From the NCBI GenBank assembly GCA_036873755.1, contig JAVTVY010020462.1, forward strand, positions 1-64,000: a DNA stretch of 64,000 nucleotides, in the 5' to 3' direction. The first letter of the stretch is position 1. Each line of letters begins with the position of its first letter. The notes beneath the pieces are model-generated. The model was not told the DNA's origin. It saw only the letters and a list, made by a program, of their open reading frames with translations, and ran no database searches. This document shows, piece by piece, positions 43,448 through 55,284 of the stretch. The DNA is from Hanleya hanleyi (taxonomy: Eukaryota > Mollusca > Polyplacophora > Lepidopleurida > Hanleyidae). Position numbers and translations under genes: made by a program.

Positions 43448-44207
43448 TTAAGGGAGTAGAGGACGTTCATTTCTAGAGGTTGAATTTTTTTTTAAATTTC
43501 AGGATTTTTTCATCAGGTTAGGAGAATATGATCCATGGAAAAAAAAATAGGGGATCACCATACTCGTTAAAAAAATATGGTAGCCAAAAGCATGTATACC
43601 ACTTAAAAGCCATAACACTGAATACATAGGGAAATTTGGATTTTTTCTTCTTTGATGCTCAATAAATCAAACTTCCCAAGGTCAAATTTTCCCCATTTTG
43701 CTATATAATACTAAACGCATATAGTGCTTGTTAAATATGTAATAAAACCAGGGGGACACCATACTTTCTTAGAAAATATTAGCGGTATAACAGATAAACT
43801 GAGCCTTTTCAGTCCTATTTCCAGGAGGGGGTGGGGGTGGGGAATCGGGGTGGGTGTGGAGAATATTATTGAAGTTCCAATTTTTAGCCATTCAGAAGTT
43901 TTCTTTTTGTTGAATGTGAATAGGAGTGAATTTGGGGGTATTCCGGAGGAATAATTTTTAACCTATGGAGCACTTTGCACCCTCCAACCGTTGAATTTAA
44001 AATGCCAATTTTTTGGTCCGTCCCATCACACTATCGACCCACCAGTAGAACGCATAAATGGTTGTGTTGTATCTTTTGTTGATTTTTATTCCATTTTGAG
44101 ATGTCTGCGTACTTTTGTTAGGAAATTCAGCTTGTTTTGAAACATCCGACAAATCACCATGTTGTAGCCCCATAAGAGCAGGGAAATGAACGTCCTCTAC
44201 TCCCTTA
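43448..44207. mobile_element. TTAA-flanked MITE, 0.76 kb
   Basis: TTAAGGGAGTAGAGGACGTT at 43,448 is mirrored by AACGTCCTCTACTCCCTTAA ending at 44,207. The TTAA sits at both outer edges, as in the 35.6-kb element, and the 21-bp TIR is perfect. No transposase is encoded. Confidence 0.85.
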
Positions 44208-45309
44208 ACACGGGATGATAGCAAATGCTACTAGGTGAGATATGTATACGCCATATGCAGGTCCTACTGGAATATTGCTGTCCAGAAAGGGACATCTCTT
44301 TTGTCGTAACTTCGACGAAAGAGAAGATCCGCTTCATTTCTATACAGGGCTATCTGTAGTTTCTTTCAAATCCATTGAAGGTGGATATATATCCTTCACT
44401 GTCATTTACATAACGATTATCCATAGTGAGAAGATGGTCTACATAAGTCTTTTGTAAATGAGAAAGAACGGGCTTCGAAAGCGTTTTTTTTTTCGGTTTT
44501 TGAAAGCGTCTTCATTTCGTCGTATCAGAAGCTCATCAAACTAGAAGTGTCCAAGGATCACTTAGACTAGGTAGACTGCAATGGCCACCCTCAGCCTTCC
44601 TATAACGCTTCATGTGACGTAAGATATTAAATCTGCGCAATACAATCTTCAAAATTTCGATTTGTTTGCAGTCGTTATATAGTCGGCAATTGTCGGCAGC
44701 TGAATTTCCTGAATTTGAACTGAGGAATCATGGGAATTATCTGGCGCACGCAGTCTGGCCCGCTATGGTACGGTGACCCAGAAAACCGGTTGTGCTGACA
44801 GCGGGATCAACACGTTATATCCAAACTTCGGCCCAACGTATGCCTACCTGTTCTTTCGACTGCTGTTGTCTTCGTTTACACATTAGTTCGATATCGTAAA
44901 TGGACAATAAATCGTTTATTGAATATTACAATCGAGTATGATCGTAGTTCATTTATTCTGGGGACCCTATAAACTCTGGGAGATAATACGGGAAATTCAT
45001 TTATTTGCTTTTCTTCTAAACTGGCTTACCGGATGGCTATGATATTACTACATATGTCTTTTTATTTTCTTTTATTGTGCATCTAAATTCCCAAAATCCA
45101 TAGTCTGTCATATTCGTCCGAACTACAGGCATTTGGTGATACGAATGGCTTTATGTTTACACAATATATCAACAACAAGCTTGAATCGGGTCGAATTCAA
45201 AGGAATGTTCTGACCCACTCGTCATAAGCCTCAATTTTCCGCCGTAAGCGTGGGAGATCATTATCATTCTCGTCTCGCGAGACTCCCTACTGCGAGAAAG
45301 AGTCTCACG
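44208..45309. other. Spacer, no gene seen
   Basis: No supported coding frame. A T-run lies at 44,486-44,495. The sequence AGTCTGGCCCGCTATGGTA near 44,751 slightly resembles the NRF1-array units but lacks the palindrome. Confidence 0.35.
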
Positions 45310-46605
45310 CGTAAATGGCAACCTGTAACCATCTCGGTCATCTATACGCGGTAAGACTGACCCTGGGATCGTGTGTATCCATTTACAGCCTACTTTCGGC
45401 AGTTGCGAGAGGGAATTTCCAGAAATCAATACCACGTGACTTCGTCAGCCAATCAGCTAAAGTCTACCGACGTAACCCCAACGTAGCTCGCCATTTTCGA
45501 ATCATGTGATGCCCTACTTGTTGAAAATTACAGATCTACCACACTTCTTGGGTGATACGAAAGTTATTTATACCTATATATTTTGTAAGCCTAGCCTATA
45601 TCTGTTTCCGAAGTGGTTTGAAAACCCGTAATTTATCAGATTTCTCGAGTCTGTTCTCTGCCGGATGAAGGCCGAACAGAATCCCGTAATATACCGGATA
45701 TCGCGCCGCAATAATGGAGACTCACGATTCGCAAGCCATCTTATGGATGGCGAAGTGTACGCAAATGGCGTAAATGGGAGCCATCCCCCCAAAATTTGGG
45801 GGGTGAGTAGGCGGCGTATGATTATCTGGCTTGTCACTGACCTGCTGACTCCGCCGAGTTAGAAGCGAATTGCTAAACATAACGTGGGCTATATAATTGG
45901 GAAATGACTCTTTCCGTTTCGGAGCATATCAATCGCGAACAAATTATTGTCGGTGTGTATACTTGGCCGTGAAAGCGAGTTATCTAATACAGGAAGTAGT
46001 TCGCGGGTAGACACGGCTCGCTTTGAGAATGATGTCATGCTGCCTCACTTTGAGATTGGAGATTCAAAAATGTCACCAGTTTACATGAGAGTCGCTTTGG
46101 TCTCCCGCGGGTAGACACGGCTCTCTTTGAGAATGAGATCATTATATCACCATTTGCGTACACTTCGCCATCCATAAGATGGCTTGCGAATCGTGTGTCT
46201 ACATTATCGCGGAGCGATATCCGGTATTTTACCGGATTCTGTTCGACCTTCATCCGGCGGAGAACAGACTCGAGAAATTTGTTAAATTACAGGTTTTCAT
46301 ACCACTTCTGAAACAGATACTGCCTGGGCTTACAAAATATATAGGTATGAATAACTTTCGTATCATACAAGAGGTGTGGTGGATCTGTAATTTTGGAGAA
46401 GTAGGACATCACATGACTCGAAAATGGCGAGTTACGTGGGGGTTACGGCGGCAGAGTTTTGCTGATTGGCTGACGAAGTCACGTGGTATTGATTTCTGGA
46501 AATTCCCTCTTGCATTTGCCGAAAGTAGGCTGAAAATGGATACATACGACCCCAGGGTCAGTCTTACCACGTATAGATGACCGAGATGGTTACAGGTTGT
46601 TATAT
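45310..46605. repeat. 1.3-kb foldback element
   Basis: Arms of about 455 bp (45,310-45,770 and 46,150-46,605) start at the outer end with ATGGCAACCTGTAACCATCT and end with CACTTCGCCATCCATAAGAT. They are separated by about 380 bp carrying a direct repeat GCGGGTAGACACGGCTC (46,003 and 46,106). Divergence between arms is moderate. No protein is supported. Confidence 0.85.
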
Positions 46606-47182
46606 CACGTAACCAACTGGCTTATATAAATAAACATATGTTTATTTATATAAAGCATGGGGTTATATATAGAGACCCCATATTTCGACACTTTACCTTA
46701 ATCCCCGAATCTCTTGTTTTGCGGGCCTGTGGGCTGAACCCAGAGAGAAAACGAAACGGGAAAGCTGTTGCGCTCGTGACGAGGAGTTAATTCAGCTCGG
46801 CTTTCCCAATTCTGTTCTCTTGTTTAATTAAATAAATGTATCAACTTGGGTTACATTTCGTTGAATAAATTTTATTGATGACGGGAAGTTTGCATCAGGA
46901 GTGTAAGAAGCACGAATATCCATAGAATGCCGCAACTGACAATTTAGCGGAGTGCTTATTTACATATGAATAGACTTCCTGGATAAATCTAGAGGGACAT
47001 ATTAATTAATTATTATTGTTACCAGTGTTCGTAACTAACAGTCAACAAATATGTTGTTTCCATGGAATTAATACAAATAAATCAACCCAACTCTAATATC
47101 GCGTTTGCACTGACAGAAACTAGTTTATGGCAACAGAGAAGCAGTCAACTGTTTGCAATCATGCTCTCAAGACATCTCCTAT
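46606..47182. other. Spacer, no gene seen
   Basis: A short palindrome (TATAAATAAACATATGTTTATTTATA) at 46,624-46,649 is the only structure noticed. Confidence 0.4.
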
Positions 47183-47690
47183 TTACGGAGCCGTAAAAGG
47201 GACATGGTAAAAATGAAAATTTGTTGCCAAAAAAATGTTTTTTTTCTTTTTTAATAACACGGACCACGTGTTATTCAACCAATGAAATATAGCCATTTCA
47301 AAATAACACGGACCCCGCGTTAATCAACCAATGAAATATAGCCTTATAAACTTCCTCCATTGAAGCTCTGTTGGAAAGGGAGAATGTGTGACCATCGGAA
47401 CATTTTGATAGAAGAGTACTTCAGTGTTGGATTGAAATATCGTGATATTGTCTTCGTGCTTGCAACGGAACACTAGATTAATATTTCAGAACGACACTAG
47501 AAAAGAATTCTGCGAAAACGCAGTCTATATTTCATTGACCGATTAACGCAGGGTCCGTGTTATTAACGCGGGGTCCGTGTTATTTTGAAATGGCTATATT
47601 TCATTGGTTGAATAACACGGGTTCCGTGTTACCAACGGGGTCCATGTTATTAACGCGGGGTCCGTGTTATTAAAAATACGGCTCCGTATC
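47183..47690. repeat. Foldback element with CCAAT and GGTCCGTGTTATT units
   Basis: ACGGAGCCGT at the left is mirrored by ACGGCTCCGT at the right. Inner arms pair AATAACACGGACC...CAACCAATGAAATATAGCC (47,250-47,345) with GGCTATATTTCATTGGTTG...GGGTCCGTGTTATT (47,560-47,670). The CCAAT/ATTGG boxes occur three times. Confidence 0.78.
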
Positions 47691-48533
47691 TATCGTCAAT
47701 TTTTTGCAAATGATTTTCTGAGTTGTTTTCGAGAGTATATTGTCAGTCAGGTTGAGATTGTGACTGGTCCTACAAACCCCATGATGAATATCTTATCTTA
47801 CAAGATGTTCATGAGAACAAGAAACCATTATAATATTCCTTTACGATGAAAGTTGCCTGTCCTATCGGTAGGGAGAAAACTGTACGTATAGAAGGGTTTA
47901 TTAAAGGGCCCATAATGACATCATCCGAACGCATGGCACGAACATACGTAGAAACTCCTAAGTGAAACGTGAAATGCCCTTAGCAAGCTAATAAGATGCA
48001 TCACGATAACGGGCGTCAGTTATTTATATATAGCGTCTACATGAACATGTGTTCAATTATGCGTAAAAGTGTTCAAAAGTACACACGTGAGAATGGACAC
48101 TGATTTTGCAGAGTTCCAATATTCAACACCGGGCGATATTGTCAACAATTTATTTCCTTGTTCTTATTAAAGACAACCAAGTTGATGAGCATGATAACAC
48201 TTCAGTGACATATTTTGAATAAATCTCTTTTCGAACATGAGCACTTTTACATGTTACAGAATATAGTACATTTCAGTGTTCAGGATATGCACACTTTTTC
48301 TCAGACGCAAATTTGTTTGATTGAGGAAATGGGAGAGAAAATACAGTTTGTTTTATGGTAGAAAGCGACTAAGCATCTGTGAATACATGGGATGGTAATT
48401 GATGGGTTGTGTCACCGTCAGATGTAAGGGACGGCTCATAGGAAATTGAAGAGAGTGTTGACAGAGTGGAAGATCTGATTCAGAACACCAGTGTGAATCC
48501 TGACTGCGAGAAAGCGCTTTTTATCTTCCACAG
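47691..48533. other. Spacer with a short shared repeat
   Basis: GCATGGCACGAACATACGTAG at 47,932 and GTGAAACGTGAAATGCCCTTA at 47,963 recur, separated by about 0.55 kb, at 60,604 and 61,193. That suggests the later locus is the same repeat split by an insertion. No gene is seen. Confidence 0.5.
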
Positions 48534-48728
48534 CCCTCAAAACAATAGTTTTAGGAGAGTTGGGGGGTGATTTAAGGGTGAAGTGTCGAAATTTTGGGAG
48601 GGTGGGGGTGGTTTTAGGGTGAAGTGTCGAAATGGTTGACCCATATTTCGGAAATGGCTACCGCATATTTCGACACTTCACCCTAAAATCACCCTAACCC
48701 TGTTAAAACTATTGTTTTGAGGGTTAGA
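48534..48728. repeat. Foldback of about 195 bp
   Basis: CCTCAAAACAATAGTTTTA pairs with TAAAACTATTGTTTTGAGG at the ends. Inside, TTTTAGGGTGAAGTGTCGAA (twice on the left) pairs with TTCGACACTTCACCCTAAAA. Confidence 0.82.
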
Positions 48729-49229
48729 TAGAATGACTAGCTTAAAATGATTGTGTATAGAGGGTGAACCTAGCGGCCAAGAACCGCCATCAGAATTTCA
48801 CCATACACAGATAACAAATAGGAATGTTATGCCATGGTGGTGGGGGAAAATGTCGGGTTCAGCCAAGAAGTCACACGACCAATGCCTATATTCTGACTGC
48901 GTACCTCTCAAAGACATCGAATGATCAAGAGTGATTCTTGTACTATTTTGTATCTCAGCCGCGCTTTTGTTGGAGCTGTTGTTATGTACACCACGAACCT
49001 CCAAATACTCCTTAAACTGGGATTCGAATTTTCAGTTTTTGGTACTACATGTATCTTGATGGCCAAATTTGATGTTTGTTTAATCACATGGCATGTGTTG
49101 CATAAAATGTTGCTGACAATGATAATTTTATTTAAATTAGGTATTATTCTGTTCAGTATCAATTGGGAGGTCGCCCATGATTAATATACTCTATAATACT
49201 CCAAAGATGTGACGTGCATGTTATGCAGC

Positions 49230-50433
49230 ATGTCCACATGAACGTGTGGTCTTGTTATTCAGTATGTCCACATGAACCTGTGGTCTCGTTATTCAGTATG
49301 TCCACATGAACGTGTGGTCTTGTTATTCAATATGTCCACATGAACGTGTGGTCTTGTTATTCAATATGTCCACATGAACGTGTGGTCTTGTTATTCAATA
49401 TGTCCACATGAACGTGTGGTCTTGTTATTCAATATGTCCACATGAACGTGTGGTATTGTTATTCAGTATGTCCACATGAACGTGTGGTCTTGTTATTCAG
49501 TATGTCCACATGAACGTGTGGTCTCGTTATTCAGTATGTCCACATGAACGTGTGGTCTTGTTATTCAATATGTCCACATGAACGTGTGGTCTCGTTATTC
49601 AGTATGTCCACATGAACGTGTGGTCTCGTTATTCAGTATGTCCACATGAACGCGTGGTCTCGTTATTCAGTATGTCCACATGAACGTGTGGTCTCGTTAT
49701 TCAGTATGTCCACATGAACGTGTGGTCTCGTTATTCAATATGTCCACATGAACGTGTGGTCTCGTTATTCAGTATGTCCACATGAACGTGTGGTCTCGTT
49801 ATTCAGTATGTCCACATGAACGTGTGGTCTCGATATTCAATATGTCCACATGAACGTGTGGTCTCGTTATTCAGTATGTCCACATGAACGTGTGGTCTCG
49901 TTATTCAATATGTCCACATGAACGTGTGGTCTCGTTATTCAGTATGTCCACATGAACGTGTGGTCTCGTTATTCAGTATGTCCACATGAACGTGTGGTCT
50001 CGATATTCAATATGTCCACATGAACGTGTGGTCTCGTTATTCAGTATGTCCACATGAACGTGTGGTCTTGTTATTCAATATGTCCACATGAACGTGTGGT
50101 CTCGTTATTCAGTATGTCCACATGAACGTGTGGTCTCGTTATTCAGTATGTCCACATGAACGTGTGGTCTCGTTATTCAGTATGTCCACATGAACGTGTG
50201 GTCTCGTTATTCAGTATGTCCACATGAACGTGTGGTCTCGTTATTCAATATGTCCACATGAACGTGTGGTCTCGTTATTCAGTATGTCCACATGAACGTG
50301 TGGTCTTGTTATTCAGTATGTTCACATGAACGTGTGGTCTTGTTATTCAGTATGTCCACATGAACGTGTGGTCTTGTTATTCAGTATGTTCACATGAACG
50401 TGTGGTCTTGTTATTTAATATGTCCACCTGAAC
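49230..50433. repeat. 34-bp satellite, about 35 units
   Basis: The unit is TGTCCACATGAACGTGTGGT plus CTCGTTATTCAGTA. The main variation is C/T in CTCG/CTTG and G/A in CAGTA/CAATA. CCACATGAACGTGTGG is an imperfect palindrome. The array ends in CTGAACAGCTAAAATAAAAGC, like the CACATGAACAGGTACAATAAAAGCG of the 9.6-kb repeats. It therefore probably grew inside a copy of that repeat. There are no unique spacers, so it is not a CRISPR. Confidence 0.93.
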
Positions 50434-50984
50434 AGCTAAAATAAAAGCTCATCCTCGCGAGCCAGGGTATCTATCGAACCTATCGATAGTTAGGTTGGAG
50501 ATTTGCCTGGACTTGCGAAGATGTAAAAGCGTGGCTGGGATACAAATTACACTTACAGGGATCACTTTTGGTTCTTGTGACGTTTTAGAAATAGGCAGTC
50601 AGTATATTTGTCTGTGGGGGTCATGAGACTTCTTGTCAATACGCCGGTATCGTTTTCCATCACCCGTTCAATGTTGCGTTGAATTGGGGATCATATGCAA
50701 ATTTCACTTGTAATTGCGATATTTGCACAATACTCATTTAGACGTTTATATTGCTTGCAATGTGTTTGATGGTAATTGACAGAAGTAATACTTTTGTGAT
50801 ATTCTGATATAAAATGTGCTTGTTGATAGACGAAAAAGTGGGATTCTTCTTGGTTTGTGCCTTTAGACATGTTGCCATTCATCCAGAGCTTTGACCCTTT
50901 CTATGGCAGTGAATGACATTTTACATTTACTAGACGATTTTTTTCTTCGCAAATGACATGGAAAACGTTTCAGAACGAACGAAT

Positions 50985-51115
50985 TACAAGCGTCTGGTCC
51001 GTCATTCATAATTCAGCCGTCGTCCGTTAGAGAATATCCGCGTCCATAATCCAAAGACCTATTCCATATTCCATATAACAGTATTAGCACCAAATCCAAA
51101 ATACAATCATAGTAT
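50985..51115 (+). repeat. Copy of the 19.0-kb-type interspersed repeat (5' part)
   Basis: GAATTACAAGCGTCTGGTCC to AAATACAATCATAGTATA matches 19,009-19,143. It includes the degraded membrane-segment frame on the minus strand. A related 3' motif (GCCGGTGCTAGGGGCC...AATAAAAGCGCGGCTGAGATAC) lies at 51,484-51,557. Confidence 0.75.
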
Positions 51116-53880
51116 AATGAATCAAACTCAAATCAATCAAATCATAGACAATCAAACTCTTCAATCGACTCGGAATTTCCCTATCTCACAAGAAGTGTGT
51201 GGGTCTTGTGCAGGTCCTTGGGTATGCTTGGGTATCATTTTAAATTCACGTTAGTTCAAACGATCGTTGCTCGTAGTACCGATCGTTGGCGTCTGACGTC
51301 TGAAATAACGGTGAATCAGTGTAAAAGAGGGTAGAAAAGGGCTGACGTCATAGCAAAATACACTTTCAAGCGATCGGTGCTACTCCATCGGACATCTATG
51401 ATGCTCATCCATTAACATCAGATGAGTCGTTTGAGCAGATCTGTCATCACAGCTCCCGAGCTAGCGTATCTAATTCCGCTTAAGCCGGTGCTAGGGGCCG
51501 TGTGGACACTTCATATTCTCCACATGAACAACTGCAATAAAAGCGCGGCTGAGATACTAACTTAGTATTTAAGGCTACCTCCGAGAATCCACCGTATTCT
51601 CGGTTCTGAATGTTAGGTGTCGACGAATACTTTCCTGTAGTCGTATGGTTGCTTTTTAGTCACCAGATGTCGTCAATTTTTCCCACTTCTTGCATATCGC
51701 TCCAATTTAGGAGTGTACTGACAATATATTTGATAGATTTTCATTGTTTGAACGTTCACAGTATACAATCTGCAGATTATTTATTAATCCTGTCTTTTCA
51801 AGCACTTCTGACTGTGTCAGACATGTGGACTTAGTTTGCGGACTTGCAACAGCCGAATCGCGCTGGCATGATGTTCCATCAACTCATGGATCAAGCGGTC
51901 CCAAATAGTAGTGTTGGTTGTTTTAAGGCAAGGAAAACTACTAGAAGTATGTTTTAAATTCTGTTCTCATGCAAGGGGGTGGGGGACGGCGTCTACCACG
52001 TGACAAAACGGTGCGAATCGTGGTGATGTTGAGCAGTATTATGGCCGAGCGAAAGTGTACCAAACGCGAACTTCGCATTGCGTTAGGCCATCTGATTTTT
52101 GCCTGCAGAGTAATCCCTGTCGGCAGAGCTTTTGTTTCCTATCTGATCTCCATGCCGTCTCCGTGAGGGAGATGTACCACAGTCTCATTTTCCCACTCGG
52201 GATTGGAAAAGTTTTTGTTGTTTTATTTTTGTTGGAGGAGGAAGTAACGGAAGCAAACAATCTGCAGTTGTTTATACAGATGCCTGCTTGCAGGGGTTTG
52301 GGTCTAGTTGAGTGATCAGTGACTGTGGTTCTCTGGCTATTGGCTGTTTCCGTGCGACAACCGTGCAACATTCCAGATCATTCAGAAGGGCACGTCACCA
52401 TATCAGTCTACCACGAGACGGTGCGTCGCAAAGACAAATCTTCCTGTCTTAGCTAAACACATTTCTAGCAAACGGAACACTCACTGTCTGGTTTTAATTT
52501 CCGGATCTTCAGGAGGATTGCACCGAATGCAGAACAGGAGGCCATCACGTGCGGAAATCTGTAAACGACAACGTGGTTTGATGTCAACTGCTATGGGCTT
52601 ATTCAGACGTCCATTAACGAGTCAAATAGAAAGTCCTGTTTCCTGCTATTTACAGTCTGCCTTTTCTGCAGCGGCAACACTTACCTGTGTGCGAACCCTG
52701 ATTAACTATGTACCATTCTGTTTCAAGTCAAGAAATTGAAGTGCTGAACTAATGATCTGCATCTTGTATATTCAGCCTCCGGATTGGTTTACCCTTCCTC
52801 TGAATTAAACCGTTGTCCACGATTGTATATGATCTTACGCGATGGTAAGAAAGCCCAAGGTGGGCAACTAGATAGTGGATTTCAGATAACCTTTAATATC
52901 TATGTGCCTTTCACTCAAGGCAGGTTTTGTAAGCCAGAATCGTCCAAGGCGGGGATGCGACACCTAGCTATCTGAGTTAGGGAAGATGTGTCCAGTAACA
53001 CATGTGGTCTATAGAACTAAACGGGAATCCGAACAGCGAAATAAATCATATGGCCCCCTAGTCATCAAAACTTTTGGCACGTACATAATTTTAAAATGTG
53101 TAATACCTCAAGTATGCCCATTATCTAGGCGTAAAATCTTTACTTATTTAGGACAAGTATATTTAAGGAAGAAAAAAAAATGGCAGGTTGACCTCTAGCT
53201 ATAGAACCTTTGCTGTGTAGGTGGGCGTGGCTGTTCTTCCCTACACAGCTGTAGTTCCTTCCCTTTACATTTCATACCACGAAGTTTTGGCGTTTCGGAA
53301 GATTTAACGGCTGCACATACAAGATCACAGTAGCTGGCGATAATAAAATGTACCTCGTTATTCTCCTTGTAGTCTTTTGTCACTTCCCTCCAAGTTAGAA
53401 CTCTCGGTATTCCCTCGTTCTTAAGTTATCATCAATTGTTCAAGATTCTTGGGGATTTGAATATTCAGCTGACCGCCATTCAACTGTCAGTGATGTAAAT
53501 TTCCCTTGCACGGACTTTGCCGGAGATGGCGGTGTCTTTTGAAAACAAGCCGTGGCGCATGCGTGATTTTTCGGGTCAGTTCGATGACAGTCCAACGCAT
53601 GCGCATGTAGGTGGGCGTGGCTGTCTTCGTTATGCTGAGACATTCAAAATAGGAGACCAAAATATGTCAGAAAACGCCGTGAAGGCGTGATTAAACGATG
53701 ATATCTCAAGAACGAGGAATTATTAAGTGTTGAGAGTTGGCAGGCGGCGTGAAGGACCAATGTAGAGGAAAATGAGGTATAGTTTATTACTATTCGCTGT
53801 CGTTTTATTTCGTGTGCAGTTAGGATATTGGACAATGTCATTCAAAGTTCAATGTGTGGGATGTATTGTGTATAGGAAGA
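51116..53880. other. Mostly unique sequence, no supported gene
   Basis: Several short frames exist but none shows a recognisable domain or splice context. GTAGGTGGGCGTGGCTGT occurs twice (53,217 and 53,606), flanking about 390 bp, which may mark a small insertion. Confidence 0.4.
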
Positions 53881-53883
53881 ATC

Positions 53884-54146
53884 TTGGCTGAAGTCGATTA
53901 CAGAGCCATTCGAGACTACAGCCATTCCTGGGCTAGTTGACCTCCACTATTCGCAATTTCAACTTGGCACCGGACCATGGAACGAGAGACAGTGTATTTT
54001 ATTTAAATTGCTCTTCAATTTTCCATATCAAAACAGCCCTCTACTTAAAAGAAGAAGAAAATATATAGAAAGAACTGATTTTGGTTTGAAAATTTTACAA
54101 GTGGTTCCCGATAAATGGAATCCAATGTCTATTCCCTACCGAACAT
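53884..54146 (+). other. Open frame of about 85 codons without start, unknown
   Basis: A frame from about 53,893 to TAG at 54,146 reads TEPFETTAIPGLVDLHYSQF and later FKLLFNFPYQNSPLLKRRRK. Composition looks protein-like, but no family, start codon or clear splice sites were found. It could be an exon or a transposon fossil. Confidence 0.2.
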
Positions 54147-54389
54147 AGAAATTTAGCCAATGCTTGGGTTATTGTTCAGATGACTGAGCGTTACTAGATG
54201 GCAGAGTCAGTAGAGCTGGTACCGTACATGCTATTATTGCAGGAACTCTGACCTCAGTGATCATTATGAACTTTGTCTTATTCTATTCCGCGGGTTGTTG
54301 GGTGGGTTCAGGTTCCTGTTGCTTCAATGCATTTTGCTGAGAAGCAACAGAAACTTGATGGAGGGTGTCTGATTTCTTCTTCGAAGTAG

Positions 54390-54490
54390 CAAAAACACAA
54401 CTGGGCTGGGTAGTGCTTAGTTGGTTCGTCGGGATATAGCTGAAATATTGTTGAAAGCGATGTTAAATTCTATTCACTCACTCACTTATT
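54390..54490 (-). mobile_element. SINE/LINE tail fragment
   Basis: GTTGGTTCGTCGGGATATAG, CTGAAATATTGTTGAAAGCG and CACTCACTCAC are in the order and orientation of the 3'/5' blocks of a GTGAGTGAG SINE family common in gastropods. A second fragment is at about 29,960-30,035. Confidence 0.55.
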
Positions 54491-55284
54491 CTATTCCCGT
54501 TGTATTGACCTTGCAGTGTGTTGTGGTGAATTGGTAGCCTGGGGACATTGATTCTAGCCATTGCACCAGATCATCCGGCCTGAGTATAATATGCTCGTAT
54601 GTGTGATTACTGTGGACAAATCAAGATCAGTACAAATTTTGTATTAATTCCAATCATTTTATTGACCACATCTGTTATACTCTGCACATACTCCCATGTG
54701 CACTATCCTGGTAGATTAGGTTGATTGGGCAGTGCTGGGCATGCCACTCTGCAAATGCCAGTGTTTATCAACGTGATTATCTCGGATCATCCCGAGGACA
54801 TTGATGAACTACGTTATTAACTGTATATTGACTCTAATCAAATCAAGCGTCAAAAGAATTTCCGCGACAATAATCGAAAGACCTGTAGCGCAATTCCATT
54901 ATGTGTATGAAATAGAAATAATAAAAACACAACATTGTTTCCTATAAGAGAAAAGTGGTCAACAATTTTCTTTGGTGTCAGTAAGACATGATGATTTTCT
55001 ATACATAAAATCCTATTCGCTGACCATTATTCTTTATCCAAATGAATTCCAAGCCTTTTCCAGGGTATTTATCTCGGTCACATTTTGATTGTGCTTGTTC
55101 ATTTAACCCCCATAGAGTACCTTGACCATGGTTATTTGCAGGTAAATGGGAAGGAAGTCGTGATATTCGAATAAAATTAGGAGCCTTTGCTACTAAAGGC
55201 GATATTTTTAGTTTTGTAAAAATGTACACATTTGTGAACAAGAGGCAATCTGTTATAATCGTCAGTAGCAGTTGTCATCTATTT

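Noticed and set aside
49230..50433. CRISPR-like regular array
   Set aside because: Units are contiguous 34-bp repeats with no unique spacers, in a eukaryotic context.
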